From Ephemerocybe angulata (taxonomy: Eukaryota > Basidiomycota > Agaricomycetes > Agaricales > Psathyrellaceae), in NCBI GenBank assembly GCA_013368325.1, contig JAACJK010000214.1, forward strand, positions 1 to 17,284: a DNA stretch of 17,284 nucleotides, given 5' to 3'. Both the position numbers and the translations under genes were made by a program. This document shows, one piece after another, positions 7,688 through 17,110 of the stretch (position 1 is the stretch's first letter; the number at the start of each line of letters is the position of its first letter). The notes beneath the pieces were generated by a model. It did no database searches, was not told where the DNA came from, and saw nothing but the letters and a program-made list of their open reading frames with translations.

Positions 7688-7773
7688 AGAGTTAAGAAGG
7701 AATCGAACCTTCAGGTTTTTAAACGAGTAAAGACTTTGCAGGTCTTCTACAGAACCATCTGTAAACTTAACCC
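7688..7773 (-). tRNA. trnC(gca): tRNA-Cys(GCA) with an unusually long variable region
   Basis: On the minus strand the acceptor GGGTTAA pairs with TTAACTC (one G-U) and is followed by discriminator U, the known Cys identity base. The D stem is ACAG/CTGT around ATGGTT. Anticodon stem AAGAC/GTCTT encloses CTGCAAA, anticodon GCA. The T arm is GAAGG-TTCGATT-CCTTC. Between the anticodon and T stems lie about 17 bases, instead of the usual 4-5, able to form a small TTTA/TAAA stem. This makes an 86-nt molecule that resembles a class II tRNA. It precedes nad4 on the same strand and is the last gene before the palindrome centre. Confidence 0.88.
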
Positions 7774-8057
7774 TATTATTGACTTTTTTTATCTATCACT
7801 TTTTTATTAACAATAAAAAGTAAACAAATAAAAAAAGTGATATAATTACTTAATTTTTTTTGTATTTGTTACAAAAAAATAACTGAACAAAAAATAAGGG
7901 ATTCATATTTTTCATATTTTTCATATTTTTTCTATTTATTACTTTTTGTAAACAAAAGCAAGTAACAAATACAAAAAAAAATTAATAATTATATCACTTT
8001 TTTATTGTTTTTACTTTTATTGTTAATAAAAAGTGATAGATAAAAAAGTCAATAATA
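7774..8057. other. Region around the palindrome centre between the two tRNA-Cys copies
   Basis: No gene is visible. The two flanks (7774-7872 and 7962-8057) are mirror images built of ATCACTTTTTTATTAAC / AATAAAAAGTGATA palindromes, so each flank is itself hairpin-rich within the larger hairpin. The non-paired core is described separately. Confidence 0.75.
7873..7961. other. Unpaired centre of the inverted repeat
   Basis: Between GTATTTGTTAC (7862-7872) and its complement GTAACAAATAC (7962-7972) lie 89 bases that do not pair with each other. They include three exact tandem copies of TTCATATTT (7902-7928). The left part, with AACTGAACAA, resembles a copy of the same dispersed element near 1310-1360. 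This is the symmetry point and would be the loop of a hairpin telomere, the spacer of a true inverted repeat, or the turn-round point of a chimeric read. Confidence 0.85.
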
Positions 8058-8131
8058 GGGTTAAGTGATAGAAGACCTGCAAAGTCTTTACTCGTTTAAA
8101 AAACCTGAAGGTTCGATTCCTTCTTAACTCT
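8058..8131 (+). tRNA. trnC(gca): tRNA-Cys(GCA), right copy lacking most of the D arm
   Basis: The acceptor (GGGTTAA/TTAACTC), the anticodon arm with GCA, the long variable region and the T arm match the left copy. Thirteen bases covering most of the D arm are gone: the sequence passes directly from GGGTTAAGT to GATAGAAGACC. The variable region has one extra A. Either this copy is a real D-armless variant or pseudogene, or it is a local error near the turn-round point. GTGATA at the deletion join also matches the dispersed A/T element. Confidence 0.8.
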
Positions 8132-8592
8132 TTCTTTTGTTTAATCAGCCTAAAACAAAAAAAGGTCAAACAATTAATGCCTTAAGGTTGAAAACAAAAA
8201 AAAATAAGGGTAAGTTAGGATTAGTACAGGCTAATTTTTATCACTACAGTTTTTTTACTTATCACTTACTAATTAATTTTTTTGTAAATAAACAAAAAAA
8301 ATTGATAAGGGTTTTTAGATAAAAAAAAAATAACTCTTTAATTGATTCAAACAAAATTAGCCTGGTAAGTCCATAGAACTGAATAAATATATTATTTTAA
8401 TTACTTTTTTATTTATAACTTTTTTTTTTATTACTAATTTTAATCTATCACTTTTTCCAGATAAAGATAAAAAGTAAACAGATTAAAAAAGTGATATAAA
8501 TAAAAAAAAAAAGTAACAGCTGGCCTAATTTTTTTTACAAAAAATAAGGCCTGTAAAGTGAAAAAAATAAACAACAATAAATAAAAATAACA
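8132..8592. other. Spacer upstream of right nad4, mirror of 7209-7687
   Basis: No gene is visible. The content mirrors the left spacer with small homopolymer differences. A 61-codon open frame at 8137-8322 and a 62-codon one at 8440-8628 fall in these repeats and are not conserved as frames in the mirror arm, so both are treated as chance. Confidence 0.65.
8522..8551 (+). repeat. GGCC-ended A/T hairpin (right arm)
   Basis: GGCCTAATTTTTTTT faces ACAAAAAATAAGGCC. This is the mirror of 7250-7279, with slightly different A/T run lengths in the arms. Confidence 0.8.
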
Positions 8593-10055
8593 ATTAACAA
8601 TATTAATTAATACCAATAATAGGTTCATTATGTATTTTACCTATGAATGATTCAACTCCTCGAAGTATTCAACAAATGAAAAAATTAGCTTTAACAACGA
8701 GTATACTAAATTTTTTTATCTCCTTATTTATATGGTATCAATTTGATTCAAATACTACACAATATCAATTTCTAACTTCAATTTCTTTCTCTCAAATACA
8801 ATTTTGTCAACTAAATTTGGAATAGATGGAATATCTTTATATTTTTTATTATTAAACAACCTTTATCAGTCCTATAGCAATATATCTAATTATAATAATA
8901 TCTTGAAAACACCAGCCTTACCCATAAAATTATTTTTAATTTCTTTATTATTATTAGAAAGTTTACAGATATGTGCATTTGTTTCTTTAGATTTATTATT
9001 ATTTTATATCTTTTTCGAAAGTGTATTACCAATATTATTTATAGTAATTATAATATTCGGTCATGGAATGGATAGATTTAGATCAGCATTTTTATTTTTT
9101 TTATATACATTAGCAGGTAGTTTACCAATGTTATTAAGTATATTAATGATATATAATTATATAGGTTCTACAGATTTCCAATTAATTTCTTTAATTGAAA
9201 TAAGTTTAGAGAGTCAAAAATTATTATGGTTAGGTTTCTTTATAGCTTTTGCAGTTAAAACACCATTATATCCATTTATAATATGGTTACCTAAAGCTCA
9301 TAGTGATTCACCTTTAGCAGGATCGATCTTATTAGCAGCAACAATCTTAAAATTAGCACTTATGGTTATTTAAGAATATTAATTCAAATTTACCTGATGC
9401 CACTCATTATTTTAGTCCTTTAATTCAAAGTATTGCTATAATTTCTTTAATTTATGCTAGTTTTTCTACTATAATTCAACAAGATACTAAAAGATTAATA
9501 GCTTATAGTAGTGTAGCTCATATGGCTGTAGTTGTATTAGGTTTATTTTCTAATACTTTACAAGGTATTGAAGGAGCAATATTATTAGGTATTGCTCATG
9601 GTTTTGTTAGTCCAGCTTTATTTATTTGTGTTGGAGGAATAATATATGATAGAACAGGAACAAGAATTATTAAATATATAAGAGGTTTAACAACTTATAT
9701 GCCTGTATTTACTATTTTATTCTTTATTTTTACTTTAGCTAATACTGGTATTCCTTTAACTTTAAATTTTTTAGGTGAACAACTTTCCTTTATTAGGAAT
9801 TTGGCAACAAAATCCTATTATTGCTGGTTTAGGAGCTACTGGTATAGTATTATCAGTATATATTCTATATTTTTATATAATAGATTATCTTATGGTAATT
9901 ATTCTCCTCATCTTGTAAAAATTGTTAAAGATATCAATAGAAGAGAATATTTTTTATTAATAGCTTTATTAATTCCTACTATTATTTTAGGTTTATTCCC
10001 TAATGTTTTATTAGATTCTTTACATTTATCTGTTTCTCAATTACTTTATATTTAA
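8593..10055 (+). CDS. nad4: NADH dehydrogenase subunit 4, right copy, frame broken by indels
   Basis: This is the second copy of the complex I subunit. It carries the same FESVLP, WLPKAHSDSPLAGS, DTKRLIAYSSVAHM and AHGFVSPALF landmarks. The ATG is missing: CAATTAACAAT stands where the left arm has CAATGTTAACAAT, and two Ts are lost just after. Around 8850-8890 an extra A and a missing T compensate each other and leave about ten altered residues (NNLYQSYSN for TTFISPIAIL). Further breaks lie near 9358, 9391, 9789 and 9858. At these places the left arm is in frame, whereas the left arm's own breaks (near its 5' part, 6344 and 5995) are intact here. Together they imply one intact gene. Confidence 0.95.
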
Positions 10056-11181
10056 TCATTGACTTAAAAAAGTGATAGCCCCTTTATCACTTACTAATCC
10101 AGTTATTTTTTTTAAAAAAAAAATAACTGTAAAAAAAGTCAACAGGCTAATTTTTTTTTTTTATTTAAAAGAGATTATATTTAAGAATAGCTAAAACTAA
10201 CATTATTATCTTAAGACAAAAGCTTTATTTTTTTAACAAAAAAAAAATAAGTAATAGAAAGGAATTAATGAAGGAAAGTCAAAGGAAAAAAATTAATATA
10301 TTATATAATTTTATAAGGATAAGTAAAGATAGAAATTTTTAATTATTATTGTCCTAAAAAAAATAACTATATCAATTTTTTTCATACAAAATGATTAGTT
10401 GGGCTTATTTTTTTTTTTTTGAAAAAAATTAGGCCCTGAATTAGAACATTTAATAATTTTTAGAATATATTTCCTATATTATTTCTTAAAATATTTTGTT
10501 TATTTAAGTCCATTACTAAATATTGCTTATAGTTTTCTATTATAATCTTTTAGGGCAAGATTGACGCTAATACCGTCAATCCCTACCCTTTATACACTTC
10601 ACTTCCGGATTCTTCTCAATAATATAAATAATATGATATAAAATATATCAATATCAATATCAGAATCATAATTATTAAATATAGGGCATAGCCCAAATAT
10701 TATTTACTCTATTTAGGAGGAAGCCTAAATTAAGAATTATAATATTTAATAATTTTTAGTAGTAGTAATATAGCTCCATATTTGTATTTTACTGCTATTT
10801 TCTAAATAATTGACCTTTAGATCCAGCCATTCTATTTCTTCAAAATAAAACGTATTAAATTTTTGTCAAAAAATACAAAAAACGTTTATGAAAGATCTTC
10901 AAAACTTTATACATGACCCTGTTAAGATACTAGCATGAGACTAAATATGCCTTGTTAAATAAAAAATGTAGGGCAGGACTTAGTCCGTACCTACCCGTTA
11001 TTTTTATTTTAAAAAATAAACAACTCTCTAAAATACTCTCACTATCATTTAAATCCCATTTCTCTAATTTCGATCTCTCCCTTAAGGATAATTAAACAAA
11101 TCTTTATAATACCCGCAAGTTTTATAATTCCCGCGAGTTTTTATTCAAATTAAAGCTGAGGAGGAGAGGGTGGGGTTAGGG
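10056..11181. other. Spacer between convergent nad4 and dpo, right arm
   Basis: This is the mirror of 4625-5742, a few bases longer. It contains the GC hairpins (10551-10585 and about 10968-10996), the mirrored 18-base tandem (11106-11141), and GGTGGGGTTAGGG next to the dpo stop. GAAGGAAAGTC at 10270-10280 resembles the 5' core of RNase P RNA, but no matching 3' core was found. No coding frame is recognised. Confidence 0.7.
11106..11141 (-). repeat. 18-bp tandem repeat with CGCGGG core (right arm)
   Basis: Mirror of 4664-4699. The units read ATAATACCCGCAAGTTTT and ATAATTCCCGCGAGTTTT, with the same two differences between them as in the left arm. Confidence 0.85.
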
Positions 11182-14024
11182 TTAATTAACTATAGATTCT
11201 ATAACCTCAGTTTTAGGACCGTGGCCTTTAACCTTAATTGTGAATAATTCAGACTTTACTATGTAAGGTATCGTATTAATCAATAATCCTTTACTATTAT
11301 AAACTAACTTACGCTTATTCGCGTTGATTTGAACCTTATAAGAATGGCTGAGTATTTGAATATTAACAGCTTCTTTATTTTTTGCCCATTTATCTTGTTG
11401 GATAGATAGGGAGCTGTCTTTATTTAGTATTTCGTAGAAATCATTAAAGGATAAGCCAGTATTATTAGCCACCTTAGAAGAAAGACCCTTAATTTTAACT
11501 ACCCATTTTCCGGTTTCTAATTCTAAAACGTATGCCTTGGGGCTTATGAATAGCCTTTTTTAATATTATGCTCTAACTTTAATTGCCCGATATCACTACC
11601 GATTATACCAGGCATTAGAGTGCCCATTTGTTGCGTGTCCTTATCTACTACTATGCTATCGGTATCGGAGTAGAATAATTCCAGTCATCGTTATTTTTGA
11701 ATTTACTCATAAAAACCCTACCCATAGCCGAAATAGCACTAGAGATAGCCACATTCGTACTAGAATGAATATTCAAGCTATCGAACATTCTATCAGTTTG
11801 GTCTTGAGTAAACGTCACTAGTGCATGGCTATGGCCTATGGAATTAATAGATTCGATGTTATTTATAGTATTTTTATTAATGATGGTTAATAACTGGTTA
11901 AAACTGTCTTTATTCAAAATCTCGAAGGATTTGAACTGATCCTGCATTCCGAAGCGCCCATATAAGCTATTCATTAATATTTTTGCAATGAAGTTCATAG
12001 GGTCTGATTGCTATACTCGGATCTAAGACTGTAAAGTTCTGTAATATAATCCTTGAAAATGTTTGCCTTTTCAGTAAATAATATCCCACTTAATATTTCA
12101 AACTGGTATCCGAATTTCTGAGCATTCTTTTTTCTTCCGAATAAAGGTTAGCATAAAATTCTCCCAGGACCGAGCAAGTACTTTCTACGCTGTTTATAAC
12201 AGTTTTTTTCTGTATAATTGGATGTTTCAAGCCTAAAGGAGCCGTAACTTTACAGTAGAAGAAACCTTGCTTATCCGGAAAGTAGCCTGTAGGGTCACCT
12301 TCAAATCTAATTGGATATCCTATAGGCACCTCGACGTTTTGCATGATATAAGGATACAAACTGTTTACATCATAATAGTATAAATTATTTCTCGTTGAAA
12401 CTGAGTCGGGTATAACATTTGTAGGCAAATACATGTCAGTAGCCCCTCCAGTGTAAGATGTTCTGATTTGTTTTTGAAGAGTGCTCTCAAGAGTAGGTAT
12501 ATTAAGATTTGCCTTAAAATGTGCCCTATAAATTCCAAAAGTTAGACTAGTAATAGTCGGATATTTAGAAATATTAAGTTTCCATCTATTTCAAATTAAT
12601 AAGCCGAACTTTGATAGTACTTCATGTAGAGAGATACAGTCCAGTTGGCAGTACTTAATAGCTTCAGCTTTAAGTATCCAATTATTATTGAATTTTGAAG
12701 CATAACTATTGTACTCATCCTGTGTAATATCTGGGAAAAATTCAATTGATGGAACAGGTCCAATATAGTCTAAGTTATTTTGTTTACAAACCCATGAGGA
12801 AAGAAATCCTTTTGTGAATTACCGTTAAATGATTTAGCTAGATCCCTTAGGTTACCTAAAAGGATTTGATAGCTATCCACAAATTTTAAAGTTACTGGAC
12901 CAGAACCGGTTGTTTTTGTGAAATCGAAAGAAATTAATTTGTTATTATTAATTAAAGGAGATACTTTACCATATTCTATCAAGTAAGGCATTAAGAAAAC
13001 ACTATCAAAGTTAGCTAGGTTATGAATATAAATGTTTTTTCTGTCGTTTTTCTTATGAGTTAGTGTATTTATACAATCAAACATCATTTCTTTAACAGAA
13101 ATGTAATCACTTAAGAAAAAACTTATTTTTGAGGAGCCATCGAAAAAGCTGATTAAGTACGGAACCATTACTTGTTCGCCATTATGTTTAGCCTCGATGT
13201 AGGTTTCTATATCTAAAGTAAGAAAATCTTTAATGTACTTAGTTTCAGGTTTAATTTTCGAAAGGAACCGTGTAGGTTTCTGTTCAAAATTTAACTCTTC
13301 CTGGTTAGTTATAAGATTACATACATAAATTCTGTCCTTAGCTACTAATCTACTAGGGTCGTCAATTGTTCTTATGAAATAGTTGTCGTTTATTTGTTTA
13401 TCAACTATTTTATTTGTTTTTTTTTGAATTACCCTTAGGTGTAAATTTAATATTATTAATTATTTTACCATCTACAACAGTAGGATGTATTTCAAAGAAA
13501 TTGTTATTGTGAGTAGTCACAATAAATTCAGATCCTTTATCGGTAGTAACTAAATCTGTTAACGGAGTACCAAATTCTAGTGGATTTAAAGTAATAGGAA
13601 TCTGATATTTATAATAATTTATTGTGTTAAGATCTCGTTCTTTAATTTCCAATTGATTTTCCTTAGCTAAACCCTTTCTAATTCCAAAACTGAATACTAC
13701 TTTTCTTAATTCAACGTTGTTGTATCCATCTTGTTTTTTATTTAACAAGTCCCATAAATATTGGATGTAGAATTCTAATGATTCGTTAGTTTTGTTTAAA
13801 AATACCATTTGTCCTAATGTTTTAGGTATATTATCGTTTGTAACTAGTCTGAAAGATACCATTATGTGATGATCGTCTTTAATATTGAATACTTCTTTTT
13901 CAAAGAAATACTCTACTGCTTTTCTTAACAATTTTTTGTCTAAAATTGAATAAGAAATAAAATCGAATGAGAAGTTTTTCCAATTTAATAATTTACCTGT
14001 TGCCTTTCTAGCTAATGTTTTTAT
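11182..14024 (-). CDS. dpo: Family B (protein-primed type) DNA polymerase, right copy, frame broken by indels
   Basis: This second copy has the same order of Exo I (LDIET), Exo II (HNLANFDS), Exo III (YCQLD), DVNSLYP, KILMNSLYG, YSDTDS region and SPKAY. At the 5' end this arm keeps a longer frame: reading from ATA at 14024 it passes ARKATGKLLNWKNFSFD without a stop, where the left arm is shifted. In-frame UGA (Trp) is at 12593-12591. Frame breaks specific to this copy lie near 12782 (A4 for A5), 12130 (a lost T after GAAGAAA), 11683 (GACTGG for GACCTGG, which scrambles YSDTDS) and 11555. The left arm is in frame at each. Length is about 947 residues, normal for plasmid polymerases. Confidence 0.93.
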
Positions 14025-14275
14025 ATAAAAAACCTTATCAATTTTTTTTTTACTACAACTGGCCTAGGCCTGGATTAGTAAGTAACAAAAAAAAATTATA
14101 AAGATGTTTGTCTAATAACTCCGCATCAACTCCTTCTATTCATTCAACACTAAAAACTTTTTATAAAAACAAAACAAATAAATATTCATTTTAAATCCAA
14201 ATATAATTTTATTTTTACTTTTTTTTAATCACTTTTTTATATAAAAAAAGTAAAAATAAAAAAGTAAATAACCAC

Positions 14276-14340
14276 TAAGCCCAAGAAGATTTGAACTCCT
14301 ACCTCATCAAGAAATCATTCTACCATTAAATTATAGGCTT
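14276..14340 (-). tRNA. trnI(gau): tRNA-Ile(GAU), right copy with a 6-base loss
   Basis: The acceptor, D arm, GAU anticodon and T arm match the left copy. After GATGAGG it passes directly to TAGGAG, so six bases (AATTTG in the left arm) that complete the 3' anticodon stem and variable loop are missing. The left copy forms a normal cloverleaf, so the loss is probably base-level error, or a deletion in this copy only. Confidence 0.88.
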
Positions 14341-14584
14341 CTATTACTTTTGTTCTTAGTCAGTAATTTTGTTTTAGTCGCCCAAGTAAAAAAAAAAACA
14401 AAAAAAATAAAGGATTAGACTAGGGTAGGTTTTTTATTTTTTTGTTTGTTCAGTTATTTTTTTTGTAACAAATACAAAAAAATTAGAATGGCCAGTTGAC
14501 TTTTTTTTATATAAAAAAAGTGATAAAATTGATTATAGTGATACAAGGGATATTAAAATATCCCCAACACTATCTTTGAAACAA

Positions 14585-14668
14585 TACGAACAAAGAGACT
14601 TGAACTCTTAAGGGATTACTCCCACTTCTGCTTAAGAGAAGATTGTTTACCAATTTCAACATATTCGT
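14585..14668 (-). tRNA. trnL(uaa): tRNA-Leu(UAA), intact copy
   Basis: This is an 84-nt class II tRNA. The acceptor is ACGAATA/TGTTCGT and the D loop contains AATTGGTAAA. The anticodon stem CTTCT/AGAAG encloses CTTAAGC (UAA), with variable arm GGGAGTAATCCC and T arm AGAG-TTCAAGT-CTCT. It folds properly, unlike the 81-nt left copy. Confidence 0.95.
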
Positions 14669-14967
14669 ATATTATTTTTTTTAATAAAAATAAGTAGTAA
14701 TTGTAATTAATTAGATAAATAATTAATAGCCCTAGTATCACTTTTTTTTTCTTTTATCACTCCTATTACTTATTTTTTTTGTTTTTTTTGTATTGACTTT
14801 TTTTTATATTAAAAAAAGTGATAAAATTAGGCCTAATTTTTGTTTTTATTTGACTTTTTTTTTGTTGACTTTTTTATTGTTAATAAAAAAATGATACAAA
14901 AAAAGTGATAAAAACAAAATTAAAGTAAATAAAAAAACAAAAAAAACAAAAAAACAAAAAAATTAAA
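14669..14967. repeat. Spacer made of A/T palindromic elements (right arm)
   Basis: Mirror of 830-1130, with ATCACTTTTTT/AAAAAAGTGAT elements and poly-A/poly-T runs whose lengths differ from the left arm. No gene is visible. Confidence 0.7.
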
Positions 14968-15038
14968 CAAGAGTGAGGCGATTCGAACGCCTACAAACAA
15001 TTTTGGAGATTGTGATACTACCATTATACTACACTCTT
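14968..15038 (-). tRNA. trnG(ucc): tRNA-Gly(UCC), right copy
   Basis: Identical in length and fold to 759-829: acceptor AAGAGTG/CACTCTT, anticodon UCC in CTCCAAA, T arm AGGCG/CGCCT. No difference was found from the left copy. Confidence 0.93.
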
Positions 15039-15327
15039 CTTTGTTTTTATTTTTATCACTTTTTTTTATATAAATTAAAAAAAAAGTAATACTAATAATT
15101 CCCTTACTTTTTTAATTGTTTATTTTTTGTTACCCTTCTATCACTTACCGCAGGGTTTATATAAATAAAAAAAGTCAATAATAATTGGGCTATTATTTTT
15201 TAACTTATTTTTTTTGTATCTATCACTTTTTTATTACTTTTTTTTTATTTATATAAAAAAAAGTGATAAAGATAAAAAAGTCAACACAACAAAACAAAAA
15301 AAAAAAATAAGTGATAACAAATAAAAT
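15039..15327. repeat. Spacer made of A/T palindromic elements (right arm)
   Basis: Mirror of 472-758. It has the same ATCACTTTTTT-type hairpins, with run-length differences. No gene is visible. Confidence 0.7.
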
Positions 15328-15399
15328 TGGAGAAAGATAGATTCGAACTATCATAATTATATTGCAAATATAACCGATTAACCATTATCAGATTTCCCC
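15328..15399 (-). tRNA. trnA(ugc): tRNA-Ala(UGC), right copy
   Basis: Identical in length and fold to 400-471: acceptor GGGGAAA/TTTCTCC, anticodon UGC in TTTGCAA, T arm GATAG/CTATC. Confidence 0.95.
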
Positions 15400-15552
15400 T
15401 AATTTTTTCTGTGTTTTTAAAAAAAAAATAATTATAATTTAATTATTTTTATTTAAGGCTAATTTTATTAGTGTCGTGTGTCGACTTTTTTATCTGAAAA
15501 AAAAAAATTAGAAACAAAAATAAGGGGGGGGGGTTTAGATTTATTTTCTTTA

Positions 15553-17110
15553 TTATCCAGCAGCACTTTCCAGTACAGCTACCTTGCTATGACTTTTGAG
15601 ATGTTACTCAGAAGAGTTCACTAATATTAATAATATAAAAAAAAGTAAGTTTAGTTAAAAATATTCATTACAAAACAAAAAATTTTGTAATTATATGCAT
15701 AATAGCTTATCCCTATCTAAGCTTCTTCCCAGCGACAGACAGTTAGTTCATCACGAATATAAACTTCACCGTTGCGTAATGATCAACGATTACTCGAAAT
15801 TCCTCCTTCATGTTGTCGAATTTCAGACAACAATCTGTCTAAAAAAAATAATTAACTTTTTTTAATGATTTGCTAATTATTTTTATCTAATTATTGCATC
15901 ATTTTGTAAAAGTTTTTATAGCACATTTATAGCCCAGTTCATGAGGGCCATAACGACTTGTCTTAGTCCCAAATGTATTCCTTTAAAATACAACAAAAGT
16001 TAAGTAAAAATTAACAATAGGGATTTCGTCCGTTAGTGGAGTTAACCTAACTTTTCACAATACGGACTGAAGACAGCCATGCAACACCTGTAAACGAATT
16101 TCCATAAAATGGAAACTACTCAAAATATTTTTAAGATATTTTGGATATACAAGAACTGGTAAGATTTTACGCGGATTATCGTATTAAATAGCATGCTTCA
16201 CTTCGTTTGCTTCGAGACCGACTAATTTTTTGGTTTCAGTTTTGCAACCGTACTCTCAAGGCGGAATGGTTAACGCGTTAGCATCGTTATCAATTCTTTA
16301 ATTAACAAAACTACCATTCATCGTTGACAGTGAGAGGTATCTGGGTATCTAATCCTATTTCTATTCTCACCTTCGTTTCTCAGCGTCAATCATTTATAGA
16401 TAAAAAGCTTTCACCTTTAGTATTCCATCTAGTATCTACGGATATCATCCCTACACTAAATATTATTCGGTTTATCCTCAATATGATTCTAGCTTATAGT
16501 TATTCATTTTTAAATACTAAATAATTAATAGTATATAGCTAATTAAAAATAGAACTTTTGTAAGCTGCCTACACACCCTTTACGCCTTTTTAAGGTGATT
16601 AACGTTCGCGTTTCTGGCGTTACCGAGTCTTCTGGCACCAGTAATTTAGACAACACTATTAGTAAAGTAATATCATTTTTTTCCTTTACGTTATCATAAA
16701 TACCACCTACTAACTTGGTTTTATGATTTCAGTTAGCTAGTTCACTCTTGCGAGCATTGACTAATATCTTGACTGCAGATTGCTTATGCAATTTGGGACT
16801 TCTCATTCCCAATGTGGCCAGCGGTTCTTTCAAACTTAGCTATTGATCGTAGGCTTGGTAGGCTTTTACTCTACCAACTACCCTTAAAAAAATAAATCAA
16901 TTCTTATAGGAAAATTTCCTTTTTGTTAAAATAGCTAAATTTATTTTTATCCTCTATTTGAGAGTCTATAAGGTATCTAATTTATTATACTCACCTGTAC
17001 ACCTTGTCTAGCCTTTTAATTAAAGTAATAAAAAGGTAGTAGAAAAACGATTTGCATGTCTTAAAACTACTGAAAAACGTTCAATCTGAACCAAAATTAA
17101 ATTCTTATTA
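15553..17110 (-). rRNA. rns: Small-subunit (16S-like) mitochondrial rRNA, full length
   Basis: This is the full mitochondrial SSU rRNA, about 1.56 kb, read on the minus strand. From the 5' end: TTTTGGTTCAGATTGAACG (bacterial start block, about 17095-17076), GTGCCAGAAGACTCGGTAAC (the 530-loop block, bacterial GTGCCAGCAGCCGCGGTAA, about 16638-16619), GGATTAGATACCC (about 16353-16341), CGTTAACCATT near 16270, GTTGCATGGCTGTCTTCAG (about 16085-16067), GTAATCGTTGATCA (about 15793-15780) and AGCAAGGTAGCTGTACTGG near the 3' end. Segments at 16755-16778 and 16171-16192 closely resemble the fungal mt-SSU primers MS1 and MS2. Only 15553-15793 is duplicated within the window. A 66-codon plus-strand frame inside it (16324-16524) is antisense chance. 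Ends are placed by analogy, to within several bases. Confidence 0.97.

Larger units (their letters stand above)
1..7872 (+). repeat. Left arm of a giant inverted repeat (about 7.9 kb)
   Basis: The whole segment reappears as its reverse complement in 7962-15793. Anchors that match across the arms are: base 1 with 15793, tRNA-Ala 400 with 15399, tRNA-Leu 1131 with 14668, tRNA-Ile 1458 with 14340, the dpo stop 4624 with 11182, the nad4 stop 5743 with 10055, and tRNA-Cys 7688 with 8131. The paired coordinates sum to 15794 at the outer end and 15819 near the centre, so the right arm is slightly shorter. Differences are mostly small indels in homopolymers. The repeat reaches the window edge, so its true outer boundary is not seen. 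It may be a real palindrome, a read through a hairpin telomere, or a fold-back artefact. Confidence 0.97.
7962..15793 (-). repeat. Right arm of the giant inverted repeat
   Basis: This is the reverse complement of 1-7872 and carries the same genes in mirrored order and orientation. It is joined on its outer side to the remainder of rns (15794 onwards), which the left arm lacks because the window ends. Its largest single difference that I found is a 13-base loss inside tRNA-Cys, close to the centre. I compared gene and tRNA segments by eye and cannot give an overall percent identity. Confidence 0.97.

Noticed and set aside
8137..8628. Two open frames of about 60 codons on opposite strands
   Set aside because: They sit in hairpin-rich spacer and are not preserved as frames in the left-arm mirror.
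10270..10280. GAAGGAAAGTC, similar to the 5' conserved core of RNase P RNA (mirror at 5526-5536)
   Set aside because: No partner resembling the 3' conserved core was found within several hundred bases downstream, so an rnpB call is not supported.
16324..16524. 66-codon plus-strand open frame
   Set aside because: It lies wholly antisense to conserved rns, including the GGATTAGATACCC block.
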